Shown here piece after piece: positions 26,046 to 35,008 of a stretch of DNA of 64,000 bases. Position 1 is the first letter of the stretch, and the number at the start of each line of letters is the position of its first letter. Position numbers and translations under genes: made by a program. Location: assembly GCF_027922005.1 (NCBI RefSeq), contig NZ_BSEV01000012.1:123440-187439 (forward strand), in the 5' to 3' direction. The DNA comes from Streptosporangium carneum (GTDB taxonomy: Bacteria > Actinomycetota > Actinomycetes > Streptosporangiales > Streptosporangiaceae). The notes below the pieces were generated by a model that saw only the letters and a list, made by a program, of their open reading frames with translations, made no database searches and was not told the DNA's origin.

Positions 26046-27188
26046 TTACCCTCGCTTGCGTAGCTCCCTGGGCCACAACAGGCGCGGGAGCACCAGGCGG
26101 ATGAGCGGCGTGACAAACCGCATGAAAGGGTGTGGTTCCGGGGCTCGCTCGACCGGCTTGCGGTGCACGCCCTCCGTGGGGCGGCGGTGCATCCGAGGCT
26201 GGGGCATCGGGGACGGCGGGGGAGCGACCGGGGCGGGGGCCGAGACCGGCGTCGAGCCCGCGCGGTGCAGCCCGCGGTGCTGCGGGCGGCGGTTGAACGA
26301 CGGGACGCTGATCATCGCGGGGTTCCTGACGGCCCGGCCCGTGGGCCGGGAGAGCGGCTCCTCCGCCACCCCTCCCGCCGCCACCCTGGCGAGCATCATC
26401 GAGGCCCTGACCGCGTCGAGTCTGGCCGCCGGGTCGATCATGAGAAGGCCGCGCAGCACCGGGGTCAGCGGTCCCGCCTTCTCCATCGGGATCGGTTCGC
26501 CGCTGGTCAGCGCGGCCAGCGCGGCGGCGGCCGTACGGCGTCCGTGCAGGCCGCGGCCCTCGACGGCGGTGTAGAGGGTCGCGCCGAGCGACCACAGGTC
26601 GGCGGAGGGGGTGGCCTTGGCGCCGAGCACCCGCTCGGGCGCGATGTATCCGGCCGAACCGAGCACGATGCCGGCCTGAGTGATCGACACGTCGCCCTCG
26701 AGCGCGGCCAGGCCGAAGTCGGTGAGCACCGCCCGCTCGTTGGTCACCAGGACGTTGCTGGGCTTCACGTCGCGGTGCAGGATCCCCTTGGCGTGCACCG
26801 CCCGCAGCGCGCCGAGGACCTGGCGTCCGATCTCCGCCGCCTCGCGCGGCGGCAACGGCCCGCGGTCCTGGAGGAGCTGCTCCAGCGACCTGGCGCGGAG
26901 CAGCTCCATCACGATCCAGGGACGCTCGTCCTCGGTGACGACGTCGAAGACGGTGATGACCGAGGGGTGGGCGACCATCGCGGTCGCCCGGCCCTCGCGC
27001 TCGGTCCTGACGCACAGCTCGGCCCGCAGGTCCTCGTCGAGGACGAGCGGCAGCCGCACCTCCTTGACCGCGACCTCGCGGTCGAGCAACTCGTCGTGCG
27101 CCCGCCAGACAGTGCCCATGCCGCCGCGCCCGACCGGCTCGAAAAGCCGGTAGCGCGCTGCAAGAAGGTATCCGGACGGCGCACGCAT
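26046..27188 (-). CDS. Ser/Thr protein kinase, paralogue without clear membrane anchor
   Basis: Protein of 380 aa. The kinase domain (about 13-265) has VGRGGMGTVW, VAVKEV, HRDVKPSNVL, LTDFGLA and ITQAGIVLGSAGYIAPE, so all catalytic residues are present. The tail is basic and Pro-rich and ends with a semi-hydrophobic stretch FMRFVTPLIRLVLPRLLWP that could be an amphipathic membrane helix. It sits between the superoxide dismutase gene and the second kinase. The tandem arrangement suggests duplication. Substrates are unknown. Confidence 0.92.
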   Translation of the reverse strand: MRAPSGYLLAARYRLFEPVGRGGMGTVWRAHDELLDREVAVKEVRLPLVLDEDLRAELCVRTEREGRATAMVAHPSVITVFDVVTEDERPWIVMELLRARSLEQLLQDRGPLPPREAAEIGRQVLGALRAVHAKGILHRDVKPSNVLVTNERAVLTDFGLAALEGDVSITQAGIVLGSAGYIAPERVLGAKATPSADLWSLGATLYTAVEGRGLHGRRTAAAALAALTSGEPIPMEKAGPLTPVLRGLLMIDPAARLDAVRASMMLARVAAGGVAEEPLSRPTGRAVRNPAMISVPSFNRRPQHRGLHRAGSTPVSAPAPVAPPPSPMPQPRMHRRPTEGVHRKPVERAPEPHPFMRFVTPLIRLVLPRLLWPRELRKRG

Positions 27189-27257
27189 GTGGGGCAGCTT
27201 ACCGATTTGCGTAATGCGACCAGTAGAGACCGGGCCGAAACTTCTTGCGATCTTAGG

Positions 27258-27866
27258 TCAGATTTTCGTACTCGTTACTGTTGAGAAGCGCTGCGTGACG
27301 TCGTTCCAGTTGACCAGACCCCACAGCTTTTCGACGTAGTCGGGGCGCACGTTGCGGTACTGCAGGTAGTAGGCGTGCTCCCAGGCGTCGAAGACCAGCA
27401 GCGGCGTGGTGTTGATCCCGACGTTGCCGTGGTGGTCGTAGACCTGCTCGACGACCAGGCGGCGGCTGAGCGGCTCCCAGGCCAGGATGCCCCAGCCCGA
27501 GCCCTGCACCCCGGCGGTCGCGGTGGTCAGCTGCTTCTGGAAGGCCTCGAACGAGCCGAAGTGCTCGTCGATGGCCGCGGCCAGCTCCCCGTCGGGGCGG
27601 TCGCCGCCGTCGGGGGAGAGGTTCTGCCAGAAGATCGAATGCAGCACGTGCCCGGACAGGTTGAAGGCGAAGGTCTTCTCAAGGCCGACCAGGCCGCCGA
27701 ACTCACCCTTGTCGCGGGCCTCGGCCAACCGCTCCAGCGTGTCGTTGGCGCCCTTGACGTAGGCGGCGTGGTGCTTGGAGTGGTGCAGCTCCAGGATCTC
27801 GCCGGTGATCGCGGGCTCCAGCGCCGCGTAGTCGTAGGGCATGTCCGGAAGGGCGTACTCACCCAT
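27258..27866 (-). CDS. sodA: Superoxide dismutase (Fe/Mn family)
   Basis: Converts superoxide to hydrogen peroxide and oxygen in the cytoplasm. Protein of 202 aa with metal ligands in [25 protein letters not shown] and the signature [12 protein letters not shown]. The position-specific metal choice (Fe or Mn) cannot be settled by eye. RBS GAGGAGG is 8 nt before the ATG. Two TTGCAA-N5-TTGCAA-like boxes upstream suggest repression by nickel-loaded Nur, as for the iron SOD of Streptomyces, which is switched off when the Ni enzyme is made. Confidence 0.95.
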   Translation of the reverse strand: MGEYALPDMPYDYAALEPAITGEILELHHSKHHAAYVKGANDTLERLAEARDKGEFGGLVGLEKTFAFNLSGHVLHSIFWQNLSPDGGDRPDGELAAAIDEHFGSFEAFQKQLTTATAGVQGSGWGILAWEPLSRRLVVEQVYDHHGNVGINTTPLLVFDAWEHAYYLQYRNVRPDYVEKLWGLVNWNDVTQRFSTVTSTKI

Positions 27867-27908
27867 GAAGGTCTACCTCCTCGTTGATCTCTGCTCCATC
27901 GGACACTA

Positions 27909-27925
27909 TTGCAACTTACTTGCAC
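27909..27925. promoter_or_regulatory. Nur-like box 1 (sod promoter)
   Basis: TTGCAA-CTTAC-TTGCAC lies 43-59 bp before the sod start codon, where it would cover the promoter. The TTGCAA-N5-TTGCAA arrangement is, from memory, the Nur operator of streptomycetes. Confidence 0.55.
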
Positions 27926-27959
27926 ATGCATCAGACCTGCGACCTAGGACTCTCCTCTA

Positions 27960-27976
27960 TTGCAAGTAATTCGCAA
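27960..27976. promoter_or_regulatory. Nur-like box 2 (sod upstream)
   Basis: TTGCAA-GTAAT-TCGCAA lies 51 bp upstream of the first box, with the same 5-bp spacing. Two spaced boxes argue against chance. Confidence 0.5.
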
Positions 27977-28329
27977 CTGCAGCATGATGGCAGGTGTCAG
28001 TTCGGTCCTGAGGGGTCTCGCGCAACCTCGACCGGCGGACGACGCGGCGCCGCATGGCCGCGCCGTCCGGAACGGTCCACGCGGAGGCGTTCGCACCGCC
28101 GCCGCGGCGCGAGGCTCCTGATCGGATCCGTGCTCTCTCCCGTCGCCCGCCGGGGAGGCGAACGGGCGTGCGCGGCCGGTCCGCCGGACGTGTGCGCGCC
28201 GAGGCGTGTGGTGAAGGACGCGGGGAGGCGCGGGCGAGCCGTGCGCGGCCCTGTCGAGGCCGCTCCGGTGCGGCGAAGGGGTGACGCGGGTGTCGGGATT
28301 CCGATCCCCTCAGGCCCGCTCTGGAAGGA
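27977..28329. other. Gene-free spacer between sod and the PPOX gene
   Basis: GC-rich, with short open frames on both strands but none with a ribosome site, plausible composition or recognisable product. No RNA gene or repeat is seen. Confidence 0.6.
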
Positions 28330-28746
28330 CTACAGGTCGCCGGAGGACCATCCTGTCCAGGACTCGACCTCGATGAGCACGACGGGGCCGTGCGGAGGCC
28401 GGTCGCGATACTGCGGGTAGCGGTCGCTCAGCCGTGCGACGGCCCGTTCCCTGGCCGCGCCGCTCCCGACGATCCTGGCCCTTCCGTCGGCGCGCACCCA
28501 CCACAGGCGTGACCAGTCGTCCTCGTAGTGGTCCGCGAGCAGGCACACCCTGTCGTCGGCGGCGATGTTGCGCAGACGGCGCAGATCCGTCGTGCGCTTC
28601 GGTTTGTGGTCGACCGCGAAGGAGATCGTGTCGCCGTCGACGTCGAACGTCACCGGGACGAGATGGGGCGCGCCGAGGGCGTCCACCGTGGCCAGCCGCG
28701 CGACCCTGGCCGCCCGGAACCTGTCCCGTGCCTGGAACGTGTCCAT
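28330..28746 (-). CDS. PPOX-class F420-dependent oxidoreductase (TIGR03668 type)
   Basis: Split-barrel flavin/deazaflavin-binding protein of 138 aa. RVARLATVDALGAPHLVPVT, the central DGDTISFAVDHKPKRTTDLR segment and DRVCLLADHYEDDW are typical of the Rv0121-like F420-binding subgroup. It probably reduces or oxidises a small substrate with F420, or only binds the cofactor; the substrate is unknown. It is monocistronic and separated from the class I fumarase by a strong terminator. Confidence 0.85.
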   Translation of the reverse strand: MDTFQARDRFRAARVARLATVDALGAPHLVPVTFDVDGDTISFAVDHKPKRTTDLRRLRNIAADDRVCLLADHYEDDWSRLWWVRADGRARIVGSGAARERAVARLSDRYPQYRDRPPHGPVVLIEVESWTGWSSGDL

Positions 28747-28795
28747 CCGGCCATTGAATCAGCGCGGGTCGCCCGCGATCTGCGGATGAGCGGGA

Positions 28796-28830
28796 ACGAG
28801 GGCCGGATTCCCGACGAATCCGGCCCTCGT
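28796..28830 (-). terminator. Terminator of the class I fumarase gene
   Basis: A perfect 14-bp stem (ACGAGGGCCGGATT / AATCCGGCCCTCGT) with a 7-nt loop lies 22 bp beyond the fumarase stop, without a U-tract. Confidence 0.85.
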
Positions 28831-28852
28831 CCCGTCGGGGGCGACGGCGGGG

Positions 28853-30505
28853 TCAGCGGCGGCCGATGGACAGCACGGGGCCGGTCCTGTCGGTGAAGAA
28901 GTCGTCTCCCTTGTCGTCCACGACGATGAAGGCGGGGAAGTCCTCGACCTCGATCTTCCAGACGGCCTCCATCCCGAGCTCGGGATACTCCAGGACCTCG
29001 ACCTTCCTGATGCAGTCCTGGGCGAGACGGGCGGCGGGGCCGCCGATGGAGCCGAGGTAGAAGCCGCCGTGGGCCGCGCAGGCGTCGGTGACCTGCTTGG
29101 AGCGGTTGCCCTTGGCCAGCATGATCATGGAGCCGCCCGCGGCCTGGAAGCGCTCCACGTAGGAGTCCATGCGGCCCGCGGTCGTGGGACCGAAGGAGCC
29201 CGAGGCGTAGCCCTCGGGGGTCTTGGCCGGACCGGCGTAGTAGACCGCGTGGTCCTTGAGGTACTGCGGCATCTCGCCGCCCGCGTCGAGCAGCTCGCCG
29301 ATCTTGGCGTGCGCGATGTCGCGGGCGACGACCAGGGGGCCGGTCAGCGACAGGCGGGTCTTGACCGGGTACTTGGTCAGCTCTGCGAGGATCTCCGGCA
29401 TCGGACGGTTGAGGTCGATCCTCACCACGTCGTCGGACAGGTGCTCGTCCGTGGTCTCGGGCAGGAACCTCGCCGGGTCGGTCTCCAGCTGCTCCAGGAA
29501 GATCCCCTCGGGTGTGATCTTCGCCAGGGCCTGGCGGTCGGCGCTGCAGGAGACCGCGACGGCGACGGGGCACGAGGCGCCGTGCCGGGGCAGGCGGATG
29601 ACGCGGACGTCGTGGCAGAAGTACTTGCCGCCGAACTGGGCGCCGATGCCGAGCTTCTGGGTGAGCTCGAAGACCTTGGCCTCCAGCTCGGTGTCGCGGA
29701 AACCGTGGCCGCTGGGGGAGCCCTCGGTGGGGATGGAGTCCAGGTAGCGGGCGCTGGCGTACTTGGCCGTCTTCAGCGCGAACTCGGCGGAGGTGCCGCC
29801 GACGACGATCGCCAGGTGGTACGGCGGGCACGCGGCGGTGCCGAGGGAGCGGATCTTCTCCTCCAGGAACTGGAGCATCCGCTTCTCGTTGAGGACGGCC
29901 TTGGTCTCCTGGTAGAGGAACGACTTGTTCGCGCTTCCTCCGCCCTTGGCCATGAACAGCAGCTTGTACTCGTCGGCGTGGCCGTGGGGGTCCTCGGCGT
30001 AGAGCTCGATCTGCGCGGGGAGGTTGGAACCGGTGTTCTTCTCCTCCCACATGGTGATCGGGGCCATCTGGGAGTAACGCAGGTTCAGCTTGGTGTAGGC
30101 GTCGTAGACGCCGCGCGAGATGTGCTCGGCGTCGGCGCCGTCGGTGAGCACGTGACGACCGCGCTTGCCCATCACGATCGCGGTTCCGGTGTCCTGGCAC
30201 ATCGGGAGCACGCCGCCCGCCGAGATCGAGGCGTTCTTGAGCAGGTCGAGCGCGACGAAACGGTCGTTCCCACTGGACTCGGGGTCGTCGATGATCTTGC
30301 GGAGCTGGGCCAGGTGGGACGACCGGAGATAGTGGGAGATGTCGTGGATCGCCGTCTCGGTCAGCAGGCGCAGCGCCTCGGGGTCGACCTCAAGGAATCT
30401 GCGGCCCGCGGCCTCGACGACGCGCACCCCCTCGGCGCTGATCAGACGGTATGACGTCTCATCCGGCCCCATGGGGAGCAGGTCGGTGTAGTCGAACTCG
30501 GGCAT
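28853..30505 (-). CDS. fumA: Fumarate hydratase class I ([4Fe-4S])
   Basis: Iron-sulfur fumarase of 550 aa, single-chain type with fused alpha and beta regions. Candidate cluster Cys lie in [19 protein letters not shown] and the segment [12 protein letters not shown]. The C-terminal beta part shows [15 protein letters not shown] and [13 protein letters not shown]. The ATG at 30505 gives the family N-terminus. The class I enzyme is oxygen-sensitive, whereas FumC at 22483-23904 is stable, so the two probably serve different conditions. It is followed by a strong terminator. The upstream spacer to 30776 has no gene. Confidence 0.96.
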   Translation of the reverse strand: MPEFDYTDLLPMGPDETSYRLISAEGVRVVEAAGRRFLEVDPEALRLLTETAIHDISHYLRSSHLAQLRKIIDDPESSGNDRFVALDLLKNASISAGGVLPMCQDTGTAIVMGKRGRHVLTDGADAEHISRGVYDAYTKLNLRYSQMAPITMWEEKNTGSNLPAQIELYAEDPHGHADEYKLLFMAKGGGSANKSFLYQETKAVLNEKRMLQFLEEKIRSLGTAACPPYHLAIVVGGTSAEFALKTAKYASARYLDSIPTEGSPSGHGFRDTELEAKVFELTQKLGIGAQFGGKYFCHDVRVIRLPRHGASCPVAVAVSCSADRQALAKITPEGIFLEQLETDPARFLPETTDEHLSDDVVRIDLNRPMPEILAELTKYPVKTRLSLTGPLVVARDIAHAKIGELLDAGGEMPQYLKDHAVYYAGPAKTPEGYASGSFGPTTAGRMDSYVERFQAAGGSMIMLAKGNRSKQVTDACAAHGGFYLGSIGGPAARLAQDCIRKVEVLEYPELGMEAVWKIEVEDFPAFIVVDDKGDDFFTDRTGPVLSIGRR

Positions 30506-30776
30506 CGTCTTCGGTCCTCCGTGCCGGGGGCCTTCTCCGGTCCCATAGAGGGTAAGGCCTGCCGATCGTGCCCTTCCGGCCTGGTCGAGCGCCGGGAGGC
30601 CTGCCTCGGCTCCGTGCCTCCTCTGATCTCGCCCCAACAAAAGCGACATGAGATGAGAAATGGGGATTTGGGATAAGCATTGCCCTCTCGTGGCGTCTCA
30701 CACTTCCCCGTGTCCGAAGACTCAGAGGAAGCTGGAAGTGAGGCCGGGCCGGGCCCGGTGAAAGCCGGAGGACGTC

Positions 30777-31067
30777 ATGGAGACCGGAAACATCGTCATG
30801 AGCAGCAACGTCGTGATGCTCGCGATCCTCGCGCTTCTCGTGGTGGCAGGACTCGCGATCTCGCTCATCGCGATCGCGCTCGCGACAATCAGGAGCGTCG
30901 ACGGCCAAGCTCCCCAGCAGCCCGCGGACATCTCGAAGGCCCAGCGGCTGAAGGAACAGCTGAAGGAGCAACTGGCGCAGCAGACGGGCCAGCAGACAGG
31001 CCAGCAGACAGAGCTGCCCCGACAGCGGACGGGCTCCTCGCGGGACTCGGAGAGGCTGTCGCACTGA
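30777..31067 (+). CDS. Small single-pass membrane protein with Gln-rich tail
   Basis: Protein of 96 aa, not assigned to a family. A short N-terminus precedes one transmembrane helix (about 12-38, VVMLAILALLVVAGLAISLI onward). A charged helix KAQRLKEQLKEQLAQQ follows, then repeated TGQQ units and a polar end. RBS GGAGG lies 5 nt before the ATG, so it is probably expressed. It is divergent from the class I fumarase gene. The function is unknown. Confidence 0.6.
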   Translation: METGNIVMSSNVVMLAILALLVVAGLAISLIAIALATIRSVDGQAPQQPADISKAQRLKEQLKEQLAQQTGQQTGQQTELPRQRTGSSRDSERLSH

Positions 31068-31252
31068 GACACACGACGCTCCCCGGAGCGGCGGTGACGT
31101 CCAGACCCGTGTCGGGAACATCGGGAGGCCGGCGGTTCCCCCGCCGAGTCCGACGTTCGTGAGAAGTCGAGGACCGACTGGCCGATCCGCATCCGGCCGT
31201 CGACAGGGCGGCGGGCGGGATCGCCGCCCAGATCACCCGCGGGCCGCGCGAG

Positions 31253-31303
31253 GCCGTACGGCAGGGCAGGCCGTACGGCAGGGCAGGCCATACGGCAGGG
31301 CAG
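31253..31303. repeat. 17-bp tandem repeat, three copies
   Basis: GCCGTACGGCAGGGCAG occurs at 31253-31269, 31270-31286 and 31287-31303 (one G-to-A change in the last). It lies in the spacer 31068-31532, which has open frames caused by composition but no gene I can support. Confidence 0.85.
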
Positions 31304-31532
31304 GCCGGCCGCGGGGGCACGGCCGCCCGCCGGCAGGGATCCGGCCGGGGACCTCGGGTCGCGGGCCCTCGCCACGCCGCCCTCGGACGCGCTCGACCAC
31401 GGCGACCCCGGCGCGCGTGAGCCGCGCGAGGAGTCGGCCGCCTACCCGCGCAGGGTCCGCGCCGACGAGGTCGTCCGCGCCCTCGCGGGCAGGTTCGAAC
31501 GCCTGCCGCGGGATCCCTGACCGTGGGAGCCC

Positions 31533-31772
31533 GTGCACGACGGGACGCCGACCGGCGGCGTGGGAGGGGGCGGGGCCGTCGGGGCGACGGCCGTGCGGCG
31601 CTCGCCGGAGGCGTGGGAAGCGCCGGAAGAGGCCCGCCGGACCGCCCGGGAACGGCTGGACGAGCCCGCTGGAGTGTGGGGGCTTGTGATCGGCCGCGCG
31701 TTGTTGTACCCCTCCGATGAGGACGTGGCCACGGCCGTCGGAACCGCCGTGGCGATGCTGGAGGTGGCATGA
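31533..31772 (+). pseudogene. Remnant of a Cgl0159-type aldolase (inositol catabolism)
   Basis: The last about 35 codons read GVWGLVIGRALLYPSDEDVA and then TAVGTAVAMLEVA before a stop. This is the C-terminus of the Cgl0159 family of (beta/alpha)8 aldolase-like proteins, which in actinobacterial iol operons sits directly before iolB. The preceding about 40 codons no longer match, and the rest of the gene (normally about 290 aa) is missing. There is no RBS for the GTG at 31533. It is judged a decayed gene. The family assignment is from memory of the motif GLVVGRxLLYP. Confidence 0.65.
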
Positions 31773-31835
31773 GCGAGAGATCGGGCGGGCACGACGCCGC
31801 AGGCCGGTGTCCCGGCGGCCGGAGAGACGGGGACC

Positions 31836-31938
31836 GGCGTCCTGACGCGTCGCGGGGACGGGGTCGGCGTTCCGCGGAGCCACGGGGGCGGCGTGCCGCC
31901 GCGTCGGGGGCCTGGGGGCGGCGTCCTGACGCGTCGCG
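31836..31938. repeat. 19-bp direct repeat in the spacer before iolB
   Basis: GGCGTCCTGACGCGTCGCG occurs identically at 31836-31854 and 31920-31938. The 205-bp stretch between the aldolase remnant and iolB is made of such GC-rich words; an open frame from 31769 is ascribed to composition. Confidence 0.7.
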
Positions 31939-31977
31939 AGACCGGGATCCCCGCGGGCCGCGCGGTCAGGAGAGATC

Positions 31978-32799
31978 ATGACCCTCATCCCCGCAGGCAG
32001 CGCCACCCTGGCGCCCTGGGCGCTGTGGATCACCCCCGAGTCGGCGGGGTGGACCTACACCGGGCTCCGCCTGCTCAACCTGTCGGGCGAGAGCGTGCGG
32101 TTCGCGACCGGCGACGAGGAGATGCTGGTCCTGCCGCTCTCGGGCTCGTGCGAGGTCGAGTGCGACGGGGTACGGCTCGCCCTCGAAGGGCGGACCTCCG
32201 TCTTCCACGCGGTCAGCGACTTCGCCTACCTGCCCGTCGGCGCGACCGTCCGGATCACCGGCGCGGGCCGGTTCGCCTTCCCCGCCGCCCGCGCGACCAG
32301 GAGCTTCCCCGTGAGGTACGGCGCCGCCCGCGAGGTCCCCGTCGAACTGCGCGGAGCGGGGCAGGCCAGCCGTCAGGTCAACAACTTCTGCGCCCCGGAC
32401 GCCTTCGACTGCGACAAGCTCGTCGCGGTCGAGGTGCTCACCCCCGGAGGCAACTGGTCGTCCTACCCGCCGCACAAGCACGACTCGCTCTCCGAGCGCG
32501 AGGCCGTGCTCGAGGAGATCTACTACTTCGAGGGCGGTCCCGGGTACCAGCGGGTCTACGGCACCCACGACGTGCTGGCCGAGGTGTCGACAGGGGACGT
32601 GGTGCTCGTCCCGCACGGCTATCACGGCCCGTCGATGGCGGCGCCCGGCTACGACCTCTACCACCTCAACGTGCTGGCGGGACCCGCCCGGAAGCGGTCG
32701 ATGGCCTGCCGCGACGACCCCAGGCACGCCTGGGTCCGCTCCTCCTGGACGGAGCAGGCGGTCGACCCCAGGCTCCCCATGACGAAGGCGGCGCGCTGA
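31978..32799 (+). CDS. iolB: 5-deoxy-glucuronate isomerase IolB
   Basis: Isomerises 5-deoxy-D-glucuronate to 5-dehydro-2-deoxy-D-gluconate in myo-inositol breakdown. Protein of 273 aa with the bicupin IolB fold. Metal-site residues lie in WSSYPPHKHD and LEEIYYFEGG, with VYGTHDVLAEVSTGDVVLVP and the RHAWVRSSW end also typical. RBS GGAGAG precedes the ATG. No other intact iol gene is in the window; only the aldolase remnant lies upstream. It could be a relic still under selection, or it could serve genes located elsewhere. Confidence 0.93.
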   Translation: MTLIPAGSATLAPWALWITPESAGWTYTGLRLLNLSGESVRFATGDEEMLVLPLSGSCEVECDGVRLALEGRTSVFHAVSDFAYLPVGATVRITGAGRFAFPAARATRSFPVRYGAAREVPVELRGAGQASRQVNNFCAPDAFDCDKLVAVEVLTPGGNWSSYPPHKHDSLSEREAVLEEIYYFEGGPGYQRVYGTHDVLAEVSTGDVVLVPHGYHGPSMAAPGYDLYHLNVLAGPARKRSMACRDDPRHAWVRSSWTEQAVDPRLPMTKAAR

Positions 32800-32913
32800 C
32801 CCGCCCCCGCGGATCCCCGCGCCGTGCTCTCACGCCTCCCACGTCGTGCCCCGGCGAGCCCCGCGCCGTGCTCGCGCGTCCCGCGTCGTGCCCCTGTGAG
32901 CCTCGCGTCGTGC

Positions 32914-34143
32914 TCAGCCGGGGACGGGGGCGCCCGGGGCCGGTTCGACCTTCGGCTGGAAGCCCCCGGCCAGCACCACGATCAGCGCGACCGCGACGGC
33001 GGCCGGCACGAACGCCGTCCTGGCCCCCGCGGTGTCGTTGACGGCGCCGACCACGGCGGCGCCGACGAGGAAGCCGACGTAGTTGAACAGGTTGACCCTG
33101 GCGATGGCCGTCTCCGCCCCCGCGCCGAGACGGCCCGCGGCGGAGAACGACTGCGGCGCGATGATCGACAGGCCGACGCCGATCAGGCCGAACGCCAGGA
33201 CGGCCACGAGGACACCGGGGGCGAGCACGACGCCGAGCGTGCCCGCCGCGGCGATGACCGCGCCCGCCCTGACGACCGGGGCCGGGCCGTACCTGCGCAC
33301 CGCGAGGTCGCCGGGGACCCGCGCGAGGAGCATGGCCGCCTGGTACAGCAGGTAGGCGAACGGCACCAGCCAGCCGCTCGCGGCCAGGGCGTTCTGCATG
33401 TAGAAGGTGCTGTAGTTGGAGACCGCCGCGTCGCCGACGTACAGGAACGCCATCGCCAGGCAGAGCGGGATGATCGGCCGCCACGGCGTCCTGGCCGCGA
33501 CCCGGGCCGCACGCTCCGTCGCCCGTTCCCCGTCCCTGTCGTAGAGCCGGGGGAGCATGACCGCCGAGATCACGACGCCGACCAGCACGGGGACGGTGAA
33601 CGACCAGCCGAGGCCGACCCCGAGCGCGCTGAAGGCGGAGTTGACCCCGGCGCCCAGCATCGAGCCGACACTCCACACGGCGTGGAAACCGGTCAGCACG
33701 CTCATGCCGTACCGGCGCTCGACCGCGACCGCCTGCATGTTCATCGCCGCGTCGACCGCTCCGACGAACAGGCCGAACACGGCGCTGAGCACGTACAGCC
33801 CGGCGAGCCGGTCGTTCCAGCCGGACAGGGCGACGACGCCGCAGACGCCTGCCTGGGAGATGCGCAGGACCGGGCCGCTGCCGTACCTCGCGGCGAGGGG
33901 GGCGGCGACGGCGCTTCCCGCACCCGCGATCACCGGGACGAGCAGCAGGACGAGGAGCAGGTCGTCGTCGCTCAGCCCGAACCTGCGCTGGAGGTCGATC
34001 ACGTGGGTGAGCAGGGTGGCGAAGCAGAGACCCTGGACGAAGAAGGCGGCCGAGGTCGCCACCCGCGCCTGTCTGTCGCGTCTGTCGCGCGGAACCGGAA
34101 GCCTGGCCGGAGCCGGGGACGGGGTCGGCACAACGACCTCCAT
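32914..34143 (-). CDS. Major facilitator superfamily transporter
   Basis: Protein of 409 aa with about 12 hydrophobic helices, an MFS-type cytoplasmic loop RRFGLSDDDLL and a central charged loop (RDGERATERAARVAARTPWR). The pattern resembles the FucP/bypass-of-stop group of sugar or drug permeases. The ATG at 34143 lacks an evident RBS, and other starts upstream (34200) are possible. It is convergent with iolB, and the 114-bp spacer is repetitive GC-rich DNA. The substrate is unknown; proximity to iolB alone does not make it an inositol carrier. Confidence 0.85.
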   Translation of the reverse strand: MEVVVPTPSPAPARLPVPRDRRDRQARVATSAAFFVQGLCFATLLTHVIDLQRRFGLSDDDLLLVLLLVPVIAGAGSAVAAPLAARYGSGPVLRISQAGVCGVVALSGWNDRLAGLYVLSAVFGLFVGAVDAAMNMQAVAVERRYGMSVLTGFHAVWSVGSMLGAGVNSAFSALGVGLGWSFTVPVLVGVVISAVMLPRLYDRDGERATERAARVAARTPWRPIIPLCLAMAFLYVGDAAVSNYSTFYMQNALAASGWLVPFAYLLYQAAMLLARVPGDLAVRRYGPAPVVRAGAVIAAAGTLGVVLAPGVLVAVLAFGLIGVGLSIIAPQSFSAAGRLGAGAETAIARVNLFNYVGFLVGAAVVGAVNDTAGARTAFVPAAVAVALIVVLAGGFQPKVEPAPGAPVPG

Positions 34144-34288
34144 CAAACATGAGGGGTGTTCAGGTTCCGTCAGGGTAGGGGCGCGGTTCCCGAGGGTCAA
34201 TGGTCGCCTACGCGGCGGTCTCGCGGGTGCTGTACGAGAATTTCGCGAGATTTCCGGTGATGCCCCTCGCGGGGATTATGGTCAAAGG

Positions 34289-34909
34289 GTGGACAGTTTC
34301 CCGTCTCCCGCACACCGTGAGCCCGCGCGCGAACCGCGTCCGGGAGAGCTACGGGCGGGAAACGACGACAGGGAGCGGGTGGCCGCCGTGCTGGGCGACG
34401 CGCTCGCCGACGGACGGCTCACCCCCGAAGAGCACGAGGAGCGGATCACCGCGCTGTACCGCGCCCGCACCCTGGGCGAACTGTCCGTGCTCACCGTCGA
34501 CCTGCTCCCGCCGGAGGCCCAGCCGCTGCGGACCGACGTCCGCCCCGTGACGGCGTTCTTCGGCAGCCAGGTGCACGCGGGCCGCTGGGTGGTGCCGACC
34601 CGCTTCTCCGCGACCGCGATCTGCGCCAACGTCACCCTCGACCTGCGCGAGGCGGTGCTGCAGTCGAACCACGTGACCCTTCAGGTCACCGTGATGGCCG
34701 GGACGCTCACGCTGATCGTCCCCGAGGGCGTCCGGATCCTGATGCCCGCCTCCGGCGTCATGGCGAGCAAGAAGAACCAGGTCCCGCCCTCTCCGGACGG
34801 GCCGGTGATCGAGATCACCGGCCTCGTCACCATGGGCGGCGTCGTCGCCAAGTCGCCGAAACGCCCCCGCCGCCCCTGGTTCCGCCGCCGGACGGCGAAC
34901 GGCGGGTGA
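34289..34909 (+). CDS. DUF1707 (SHOCT-like) protein with LiaF-like C-terminus
   Basis: Protein of 206 aa. The DUF1707 domain (about 18-75: LRAGNDDRERVAAVLGDALA, GRLTPEEHEERITALYRART) is followed by a C-terminal beta domain (VTAFFGSQVHAGRWVVPTRF, and LQVTVMAGTLTLIVPEGVRI) like the cell-wall-active-antibiotic response (LiaF) family. There is no membrane helix. The GTG at 34289 is nearly leaderless: GATTAT lies about 10 bp upstream and could be the -10 box. A role in envelope stress is suggested by family only. Confidence 0.85.
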   Translation: MDSFPSPAHREPAREPRPGELRAGNDDRERVAAVLGDALADGRLTPEEHEERITALYRARTLGELSVLTVDLLPPEAQPLRTDVRPVTAFFGSQVHAGRWVVPTRFSATAICANVTLDLREAVLQSNHVTLQVTVMAGTLTLIVPEGVRILMPASGVMASKKNQVPPSPDGPVIEITGLVTMGGVVAKSPKRPRRPWFRRRTANGG

Positions 34910-34924
34910 CGGAGCCGTAAGCCG

Positions 34925-34970
34925 TCCCGCCCCGGAGGCCCGGGACCGTTCCCGGGCCGGGGAGGCGGGA
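34925..34970. terminator. Bidirectional terminator between DUF1707 gene and glpX
   Basis: A core stem GGCCCGGGA/TCCCGGGCC (34937-34945 with 34950-34958, CCGT loop) is extended by CCCG/GGGG and TCCC/GGGA pairings with bulges. It is placed between convergent stops. Confidence 0.75.
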
Positions 34971-35008
34971 GGCCGTCCCCGACCGGAACGGAGGGAGCCG
35001 TCCCCGGC

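Noticed and set aside
31769-31981. Small open frame starting at the ATG that overlaps the stop of the aldolase remnant
   Set aside because: The translation is Arg/Gly repeats from a GC-rich direct-repeat region, and iolB has its own RBS and family N-terminus at 31978.
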